The notes beneath the pieces were generated by a model. It searched no databases. It saw nothing but the letters and a program-made list of their open reading frames with translations, and was not told where the DNA came from. Shown here in pieces: positions 1 through 4,805 of a stretch of DNA of 6,924 nt. The DNA is from CAYFHQ01 sp964342805 (GTDB lineage: Bacteria; Bacillota; Clostridia; Peptostreptococcales; Acidaminobacteraceae), in contig CAYFHQ010000151.1 of NCBI GenBank assembly GCA_964342805.1, positions 1 through 6,924 on the forward strand, in the 5' to 3' direction. How positions within the stretch are numbered: position 1 is the stretch's first letter; every line of letters starts with the position of its first letter. The translations under genes were made by a program, and so were the position numbers.

Positions 1-59
1 TCGCTCACCAACTGCCTTTCAGCCGTTCCTTGTCTTAGGAAGTTTTCTACAGTCTCCAT
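1..59 (-). CDS. Possible start of a minus-strand gene cut by the left edge (very tentative)
   Basis: Reading leftward from an ATG at 59-57, 19 codons stay open to the window edge (METVENFLRQG... continuing out of view). The residues are charged and protein-like, with no cysteine run or other sign of a chance frame. Against it: there is no Shine-Dalgarno sequence in the 24 nt between the terminator stem at 84-111 and this ATG, no promoter is visible in that gap, and 19 open codons are common by chance. The plus strand is also open here in frame 1 up to a TGA at 82-84, but that reading is cysteine-rich and less protein-like. Product unknown. Confidence 0.2.
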   Translation of the reverse strand, partial: METVENFLRQGTAERQLVS

Positions 60-83
60 CTTGTCGACTTTGCCGACAATCTG

Positions 84-112
84 AAACGACAACCCAATCG
101 GGTTGTCGTTTT
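84..112. terminator. Intrinsic terminator at the end of the ddl operon, possibly bidirectional
   Basis: A perfect 12-bp stem (84-95 with 100-111) closes a 4-nt AATC loop, about 50 nt beyond the ddl stop codon. The outer pairs are A-T, so each strand ends the stem with T residues: four Ts then C on the plus strand, and only three Ts on the minus strand. The T-tracts are short, so termination strength is uncertain, but stem quality and position fit the end of the minus-strand operon. It could also serve a plus-strand gene arriving from the left. Confidence 0.7.
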
Positions 113-162
113 CATTTCAATGGTATTGGATTCACATGTAAGTTGCTTTCGCTTTGCCCCTC

Positions 163-1344
163 TTACTTGGTCTTGCCCCCGCCTATCTTCAAGTCCCCAG
201 CCAGGAGGTTGAGAGAATTGGAATAGGAGATGCGGTTTTTCCGCCGGTCTTTTCTCAGGGCCAGGTCTACCAGGGTTTTCATGAGTTGGTCAAAGGTCAC
301 GCCGCTGGGTTCCCACAGGTAAAAGGACAGGGAACCAGGAATAGTATTGAGTTCGTTGAGGAAGAGGTCTCCTGAGACCCCGTCGATCATGAAGTCTAGA
401 CGGCAAACCCCACTGGCGTCCACTGCCCGAAAGGCAGCTGCAGCCACTTGTTCCACCTGACGACGCATGTCGTCGGAGACTTGAGCAGGAATGATCCGCT
501 TGGTGGAGGCCATGCCACTGGACTTGGACTTGGAGCCACCACTGACATACTTGTCTTCATAAGAAAGGAACTCGTCACCTGAAATGGGTTCTTCAATGAC
601 GGAGACCTGGAGGTCTTCTGCGTCACCCAGGACAGAAATGTTGATTTCTCTCATGTCTTGCACCATCCGCTCCACCAAAATCCGGTTGGTGAAGCTCCGG
701 CAGTTTTCAATGGATTCTTCCAGGCTGAGTCGGTCTTTGGCCACTGAAACCCCCACGCTGGAACCCGTGTCTGAGGGTTTTACAATGAGGGGGAAAGTAA
801 ATCGTTTTTCGATTTTTGCCAGGACATCTTCCGGTTCATGGAGCCAGTCCTCTGCGGAAAAACCAAGGCCTTCCACCACGGGAATGCCATGGGCCTCAAG
901 GACGTGTTTACAGGCGATCTTGTCCATGGTCAGGGCAGCAGAGAAGACGCTGCACCCTCCGTAGGGAACTTGCAGGGTTTCAAAGAAACCTTGGATGGTC
1001 CCGTCCTCTCCATGGGTGCCATGGAGGATGGGGAGGACCACGTCTAGGCGACTGACCACGGCCTTGCCAAAGGTCGGGATGGGGTTCTGCAAGAGGACCA
1101 CTTCTTTGCCCTGGCGGACAATATGAATGGCCGTGGCGTCTTTGCGAAGTTGGTCCAAGTCTTTATAGTTGCTGATTTCCAGCAAGTTGTCACCGGTGAA
1201 CCAGTCACCGTTTTTATCAATATATAGGGGCACAACCTTGTATCCGGTTAGGGATGTCATGGCGTGCATGGCCTGAACGGCAGTGATCACGGAAATTTCG
1301 TGTTCCACCGTCCGGCTACCAAATACCACACCCACGTGGATCAT
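163..1344 (-). CDS. ddl: D-alanine--D-alanine ligase family protein
   Basis: ATP-grasp ligase of 393 residues that should join two D-Ala molecules, using ATP, to make the D-Ala-D-Ala dipeptide for peptidoglycan, in the cytosol. Visible family motifs in order: N-terminal VEHEISV at 13-19; HGTHGEDG at 108-115; MDK at 140-142; the ATP-binding KPSDTGSSVG at 189-198; an omega-loop Tyr in EDKY at 263-266, where D-Ala-D-Lac ligases usually have Phe; metal-binding D317 in RLDF; and NELNTIPGS at 330-338. The stretch after NTIPGS is shortened and reads LSFYLWEPSG, instead of the usual form with SxYPKLWE, so acceptor specificity is less certain. The enzyme is somewhat longer than a typical Ddl because of a basic, Gly-rich tail (about 366-393). 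The start is fixed by GGAGGT ending 4 nt before the ATG. It is the last gene of the operon, 20 nt after murF. A close relative with another second substrate remains possible. Confidence 0.88.
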   Translation of the reverse strand: MIHVGVVFGSRTVEHEISVITAVQAMHAMTSLTGYKVVPLYIDKNGDWFTGDNLLEISNYKDLDQLRKDATAIHIVRQGKEVVLLQNPIPTFGKAVVSRLDVVLPILHGTHGEDGTIQGFFETLQVPYGGCSVFSAALTMDKIACKHVLEAHGIPVVEGLGFSAEDWLHEPEDVLAKIEKRFTFPLIVKPSDTGSSVGVSVAKDRLSLEESIENCRSFTNRILVERMVQDMREINISVLGDAEDLQVSVIEEPISGDEFLSYEDKYVSGGSKSKSSGMASTKRIIPAQVSDDMRRQVEQVAAAAFRAVDASGVCRLDFMIDGVSGDLFLNELNTIPGSLSFYLWEPSGVTFDQLMKTLVDLALRKDRRKNRISYSNSLNLLAGDLKIGGGKTK

Positions 1345-1364
1345 TTGGACCTCCTGACTACAAA

Positions 1365-3089
1365 CTATTCATTAAAGGCATCCGGCAAGTCATTTTCGAT
1401 CAAGATCACGTCACCTTGGCCGGTCATTTGATTAATATGGTTCCAACCTTCTATAAAACTAGAAACAACAAGCGTTTGCCGGTCTGGGAAACCTGCCTTG
1501 GCCAGGCCTTCTTGAATGGGCTTGGTCTGCTTGGCACCCACCAGGACAACAAAGTCAGCCCGTCCAGCCATATGGCTACCAAAGGCTTCATTTAATGCGT
1601 CTTGTTCTTCTCCCAGTTCGATCATACCCGGTGTAATAACAACTTTTTGGCCCCCCTCCATGGCCTGGAGGACGTCAAGGGCGTTCTTGGACCCAACGGG
1701 GTTGGAGTTAAAGGCGTCGTCCAGAATGATCTGGCCCTTGGGTCCCTGGCGGAGGGACAAGCGGTGGGCCACTGGTTTGACATCCACCATGAGCTTCTGC
1801 AACTTGTCGTCAGCAATACCCAAGGAAGAAGCAATGGCCATGGCACTGAGGACATTGCCCACATTGTGGCCACCTAAAAGTTTGGTGGTCAGTTGTGCCT
1901 GGCTCCCGGCCGGGGTGGTCAGGGTAAAGGAAGTCCCTTTACCGCTAATGGATTGATGACTGGCCATGAAGGCAGAGATCGTTTTACCGTCAAAGGTATT
2001 GCGGTCTTGACCTTGGCCAGGGCCTACTTGGTAAGTCTTTGAGTCTTGAACATGTTTATCAACCGTCTTGGCAGTCTGACCTGCAACTCCAAAGCCAATA
2101 TAATCAATATCCCCACGGGACTTGAGTTTGGCGATATTGCCATCGGACAGGTTGACAAAGGCCTTGCCACCGGGCTTGACTCCTTCAAAGAGTTCGCCCT
2201 TGGTTTTAATGATATTGTCCAGTGATCCCATGGTTTCCAGGTGCTGGGGACCAATGGAAGTGATCAGACCATAGTCTGGGACAACCAGGTCACAAATTTC
2301 CTTTATATCGCCCATTTGTCGGGCCCCCATCTCCACAATAAAAACGTCGTGGGTGGGCTTCATCTGCTCCCGGATGGTTCGGATAACCCCTAGGAGGGTG
2401 TTGTAGCTGGCCGGTGTAGCCAGGACGTTAAACCGTCGAGATAGGACGTCGGCAATCAAGTTTTTGGTACTGGTTTTTCCGTAAGAACCGGTTATGCCAA
2501 TGACAATCCGGTTGGGGTTTTCCCGTAAAATTCGCTTGGCGTCATTATAGTACCACCGGTTAATGGCCCCTTCCATGGGGCTGTTGATCCAAACGGTCAC
2601 CATGGGGATGATAAAGCTTATGAGTCCACCTACTCCATAGAGGAAGGGCACTACCCAAAGGGGGAGTAGCCAGAGGACCAGGGCATCGATGGTGAGAAGG
2701 ATACCCATGGTTGCCATCATCCGCTTGACCCGTGGGGTATAAACCAGGGGCTTCTTGGATGGACGCACGGAAATCAAGAGACCGTGTCCCTTGTAGGCTA
2801 AAAGGGTGAACAGGGAGCCCAATAGGTATAAGCCAATAAATCCACTCCACTGGCCCAGTGATAGGGGGTGGAGGGTCGTGGCCAGGGCCATGAGGCCCAT
2901 GGCAAGGACAAACAAGTTGTCATTGCCTTTAATGAAACGATTATGTTGGCCCCGGAGCCACCGCCAGTAGCGTTCTGGCCGGTAGCTGTTTTGCTGGAAC
3001 ATATGGTAGTCGTGCTGGAGTTTTCCGACCAGGTAGAGGGAAGCCACCAGGACAATAAAGGCATATTGAAGTAGTAGGAAGTTAGACAT
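1365..3089 (-). CDS. murF: MurF-type Mur ligase with N-terminal membrane domain
   Basis: A protein of 574 residues. The C-terminal two thirds is a MurF-like ligase, expected to add D-Ala-D-Ala to UDP-MurNAc-tripeptide with ATP. Visible motifs: P-loop GITGSYGKTSTKN at 198-210 (K205, T206); HLETMGS at 283-289; GGHNVGN at 406-412; HRL at 442-444; the MurF-type DDAFNSNPVGS at 457-467; and MIELGEE at 489-495. The first 170 residues are not the usual soluble MurF N-domain: they hold about five hydrophobic segments (roughly 4-22, 58-76, 82-99, 124-148, 150-168), which would anchor the enzyme in the membrane. The frame is open further upstream to an ATG at 3167, but 3089 is chosen because GGAGGT lies 5 nt before it and the hydrophobic segment begins at once; the extra 26 residues would overlap the hydrolase gene and look like chance sequence. 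The gene overlaps the hydrolase stop by 8 nt. Whether this is the only MurF in the genome cannot be seen. Confidence 0.87.
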   Translation of the reverse strand: MSNFLLLQYAFIVLVASLYLVGKLQHDYHMFQQNSYRPERYWRWLRGQHNRFIKGNDNLFVLAMGLMALATTLHPLSLGQWSGFIGLYLLGSLFTLLAYKGHGLLISVRPSKKPLVYTPRVKRMMATMGILLTIDALVLWLLPLWVVPFLYGVGGLISFIIPMVTVWINSPMEGAINRWYYNDAKRILRENPNRIVIGITGSYGKTSTKNLIADVLSRRFNVLATPASYNTLLGVIRTIREQMKPTHDVFIVEMGARQMGDIKEICDLVVPDYGLITSIGPQHLETMGSLDNIIKTKGELFEGVKPGGKAFVNLSDGNIAKLKSRGDIDYIGFGVAGQTAKTVDKHVQDSKTYQVGPGQGQDRNTFDGKTISAFMASHQSISGKGTSFTLTTPAGSQAQLTTKLLGGHNVGNVLSAMAIASSLGIADDKLQKLMVDVKPVAHRLSLRQGPKGQIILDDAFNSNPVGSKNALDVLQAMEGGQKVVITPGMIELGEEQDALNEAFGSHMAGRADFVVLVGAKQTKPIQEGLAKAGFPDRQTLVVSSFIEGWNHINQMTGQGDVILIENDLPDAFNE

Positions 3090-3849
3090 CTTTGACCTCC
3101 TTAAAGAAGGCCTTGGCAATACCGGCCACTTGGGCGGGCTGGTCCAGCCAGGTGTAGTGCCCTGCATTTTCTAAGACAATCAAGGTCCCCTTGGGGATCT
3201 TTTCTTCCATGATATGACCGTAGGACACGGGGGTGTCATGGTCATTGACCCCATAGACAATGAGGGTTTCTGCCTGGATATTCGGCATGTGGTGCTGCAA
3301 GTCTTGGTTAACCACCAGGCTTAGAGACCGCCTCATTAAAGGAGAGGCTGCCTTGTAGTCGGCTGACCCTGCATGGTGGCGGTAGGCGTCAAAGAGGTCA
3401 CCAAATAGGAGCCGCATGCCCGGGACTTTTTCAATGACCTTCATGGTCTTGTAGCCATAGACCTTGATGTAATAGGAAAGGGGACGCCTTGGCACAATGC
3501 CGGCAGCACCCAAAAGAAGGATCTGGTCAATGTCCATTTGATCACCCAGGATCAGGGACAGGCGGCCGCCAAAGGAGTGGCCCATAAGGCTGACCCGACT
3601 GAGCTTGTTTTCCTTTATATATGCGGTCACCAGGTCGGCATAGTCATAGACAGACCAAGGTGCTGGAGGTTCAGGCGACTTGCCAAAACCGGGAAAATCA
3701 ATGGCGTGCACCGTGTAGTAGGGGGCGAGCGCATCTTTTAATTGGTCAAACAAACGGAGGTTGGCCCCCCAGCCATGGAGCATGAGGAGGGGTGGTCCGT
3801 CTCCGGTGATTTCATGGTATATTTCTGTACCCTTGAGTCTACTGTACAT
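3082..3849 (-). CDS. Alpha/beta hydrolase fold protein
   Basis: A protein of 255 residues with a complete alpha/beta-hydrolase signature: oxyanion-hole HGWG at 25-28, nucleophile elbow GHSFGG at 90-95 (Ser92), an acid in GVNDHDTP at 200-207 (most likely Asp203), and the catalytic His231 in ENAGHYTW. A cap region with several aromatic and basic residues lies between about 118 and 185. No signal peptide or membrane segment is seen, so it is probably cytosolic. The substrate cannot be read from the sequence; esterase, lipase or peptidase-like roles are all possible. The ribosome binding site is a moderate GAGAGGA about 5 nt before the ATG. It follows the channel gene by 73 nt and its stop lies inside the murF start, so it is co-transcribed and probably coupled with murF. 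That places it near peptidoglycan precursor synthesis, but a cell-wall role is only inferred from context. Confidence 0.85.
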   Translation of the reverse strand: MYSRLKGTEIYHEITGDGPPLLMLHGWGANLRLFDQLKDALAPYYTVHAIDFPGFGKSPEPPAPWSVYDYADLVTAYIKENKLSRVSLMGHSFGGRLSLILGDQMDIDQILLLGAAGIVPRRPLSYYIKVYGYKTMKVIEKVPGMRLLFGDLFDAYRHHAGSADYKAASPLMRRSLSLVVNQDLQHHMPNIQAETLIVYGVNDHDTPVSYGHIMEEKIPKGTLIVLENAGHYTWLDQPAQVAGIAKAFFKEVKDV

Positions 3850-3922
3850 GTTGTCCTCTCTGCGGTTCGACCCTGTGTGTCCTAGGGGCGAAGGTGGTTG
3901 AATATGTAAGGTTCCAGTGGAA

Positions 3923-4504
3923 CTAGGTTTTCGGTTTGTGTCTGCCCAGACGATTTTTGGTCACGCTGGGTTTGTCTTTGAGCACTTCTTGGAGGGCGCC
4001 GAAGGAGGAAACCGCCATGATAATGATAAACATGGAATACAGGATCTCTCCCATGACCACAATCCGAGCCAAGGAGGTCATGGGGGCAATGTCCCCATAG
4101 CCAATGGTGGCAAAGGTCACGACGCTATAATATAAGAAGGTGATCAGTTGGTCTAAGGGACCGGTGCCCAGGTGGCCTGAAAAACTGCCAGGGGCATTGT
4201 TTTCCAGTAGGAAATAGGTAAAGGCGAAAAAGACCATGCCTGATATGGCGGACAGGACGATGTCCATGAGGGCGTTTCCGCTGGACCGTTTTCCCTGGCT
4301 GGCTTCCTGTATGCGGTCAAAGCAAAAGAGGTAGAGCCACCCGTACATGAGGAGGCCAAAGAAGGCAATGAGTCCCCTGCTAACGACGGTCAATTGGAAA
4401 ACCCTTGTGGTCAGTCCTGAGACCAAGAGGTAAAGGACGAGGAAAAAGGTAAAGCGCAGGGGCTTGTTCAAGTTTTCCCGTGCTTTTGCGAAAATTTTCG
4501 CCAT
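3923..4504 (-). CDS. Small potassium-channel-like membrane protein (Ion_trans_2 pore)
   Basis: A protein of 193 residues. The potassium selectivity filter TIGYGD is present at 133-138, preceded by a pore helix (about 119-132) and followed by a hydrophobic segment at about 145-168, giving the standard TM-pore-TM arrangement with the helix at about 79-100. Two further hydrophobic segments (about 17-33 and 38-62) precede it, so four membrane spans are expected. There is no voltage-sensor-like row of arginines and no C-terminal RCK/TrkA nucleotide-binding domain; the basic tail after the last helix is only about 25 residues. It would conduct potassium or another monovalent cation passively across the cytoplasmic membrane; its gating is unknown. 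The start is set by GGGAGG 5 nt before the ATG. It is the first gene of the leftward operon, downstream of an extended -10 promoter. Confidence 0.85.
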   Translation of the reverse strand: MAKIFAKARENLNKPLRFTFFLVLYLLVSGLTTRVFQLTVVSRGLIAFFGLLMYGWLYLFCFDRIQEASQGKRSSGNALMDIVLSAISGMVFFAFTYFLLENNAPGSFSGHLGTGPLDQLITFLYYSVVTFATIGYGDIAPMTSLARIVVMGEILYSMFIIIMAVSSFGALQEVLKDKPSVTKNRLGRHKPKT

Positions 4505-4529
4505 GGAAACCTCCCTAAAAGTGCCTAAA

Positions 4530-4544
4530 AGATTGGTACAATCT
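4530..4544. repeat. 15-bp inverted repeat in the first transcribed bases of the channel operon
   Basis: AGATTG, a 3-nt gta spacer and CAATCT form a perfect inverted repeat of 6-bp arms. It begins about 2 nt after the predicted transcription start (about 4546) of the minus-strand operon and lies upstream of the channel gene's ribosome binding site. In the minus-strand RNA it would form a weak A/U-rich hairpin followed by four Us. As DNA its position suits a repressor operator. No regulator family was recognised. Confidence 0.4.
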
Positions 4545-4552
4545 CGGTTTTA

Positions 4553-4561
4553 AGTATATCA
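4553..4561 (-). promoter_or_regulatory. Extended -10 promoter of the channel-hydrolase-murF-ddl operon
   Basis: On the minus strand TGATATACT matches an extended -10 element (TGn then TATACT, one mismatch from TATAAT). No recognisable -35 is seen 16-18 nt upstream, where the sequence is a C-rich tract. Transcription would start near 4546 and leave about 42 nt of untranslated RNA before the channel ATG, including its GGGAGG site. It is the best candidate in the divergent gap. Confidence 0.5.
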
Positions 4562-4609
4562 TGATGGGGAGGGGGTTTCTATACGGGCTTCCACTTTGTA
4601 AAAATTCTC

Positions 4610-4638
4610 TTGACGCAGTATGGGCACCTATATATACT
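4610..4638 (+). promoter_or_regulatory. Promoter of pyrG
   Basis: TTGACG at 4610-4615 and TATACT at 4633-4638 are separated by 17 nt, each one mismatch from the sigma-A/sigma-70 consensus. The predicted start is near 4644-4646, within TTTAAGTATTT. The initially transcribed sequence has no GGGC run of the kind used by Bacillus pyrG. The resulting leader is about 160 nt and contains the attenuator described separately. Confidence 0.75.
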
Positions 4639-4664
4639 GTTTAAGTATTTAAAAATTGAACGAG

Positions 4665-4694
4665 TTGACAGCACCCCGAGAGGGTGACTGCCAG
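4665..4694 (+). promoter_or_regulatory. pyrG leader anti-antiterminator hairpin with a PyrR-loop-like tip
   Basis: The upper stem pairs CACCC (4672-4676) with GGGTG (4682-4686) around a CGAGA loop. Below a bulged A4687 it continues CAG (4669-4671) with CTG (4688-4690), then T-T-G (4665-4667) with C-A-G (4692-4694) across one A/C mismatch. The tip can also be read as a hexaloop CCGAGA (4676-4681) followed by GG, which fits the CNGNGA loop plus GG of PyrR-binding hairpins in Gram-positive pyr leaders. The stem bases around it agree only partly with that consensus, since the expected U before the loop is C. This hairpin hides the GGGTGAC segment that would otherwise form the antiterminator. Binding by PyrR is inferred, not shown. 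Confidence 0.5.
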
Positions 4695-4725
4695 AGATAG
4701 ATTTTTACGTGAGCAGGTCATCCTT
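4680..4725 (+). promoter_or_regulatory. Predicted antiterminator of the pyrG leader
   Basis: Leader bases 4680-4691 can pair with 4713-4725 in about 12 base pairs with one bulged A (4715): GGGTGACTGC against GC(A)GGTCATCC, plus A-T and G-T pairs toward the loop. This uses the 3' arm of the upstream hairpin and the 5' arm of the terminator, so it excludes both. GGGTGAC occurs twice, at 4682-4688 and again in the terminator's own 3' arm at 4728-4734, so both copies compete for the same partner. Based on pairing by eye only. Confidence 0.5.
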
Positions 4726-4750
4726 ACGGGTGACCTCTCACTCTTTTTTT
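4709..4750 (+). terminator. Intrinsic terminator (attenuator) in the pyrG leader
   Basis: GTGAG (4709-4713) pairs with CTCAC (4737-4741) and AGGTCA (4715-4720) with TGACCT (4731-4736). A T-G pair and CC/GG then close a 4-nt TTAC loop, giving 14 pairs with one bulged C (4714). TCTTTTTTT follows directly (4742-4750). It lies between the pyrG promoter and the pyrG start with no gene in between, so it acts as a premature terminator of pyrG transcription and implies regulation by attenuation. Confidence 0.85.
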
Positions 4751-4805
4751 GGGAAAAATGACGGTGAACCGCAGGGTTGTAAATGTAGACGAAAGGGGTT
4801 AATCC

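Noticed and set aside
584..964. Plus-strand open frames opposite ddl
   Set aside because: Antisense shadows of a motif-complete ddl gene; no ribosome binding site or recognisable protein content.
3090..3167. Upstream ATG at 3167 as the start of murF, adding 26 residues
   Set aside because: The extra residues overlap the hydrolase coding region, look like chance translation (Pro/Arg/Trp-rich), and have no ribosome binding site, while GGAGGT sits 5 nt before the ATG at 3089.
3850..3922. Gap between the channel gene and the hydrolase gene as an internal promoter or terminator
   Set aside because: Only a 5-bp GTTCC/GGAAC repeat is present, without a T-run, and no -35/-10 pair was found; it looks like an ordinary intra-operon spacer.
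4562..4575. G-rich tract GGGGAGGGGG as a quadruplex
   Set aside because: Only two G-tracts are present, too few for an intramolecular quadruplex.
4665..4700. TTGACA at 4665-4670 as a second pyrG promoter -35
   Set aside because: No -10-like hexamer follows at 16-18 nt; the bases there belong to the leader hairpin.
4755..4780. T-box-like string GGTGAACCGCAGGG in the pyrG leader
   Set aside because: It lies downstream of the terminator rather than in an antiterminator, there is no specifier stem-loop, and pyrG is not an aminoacylation-related gene.
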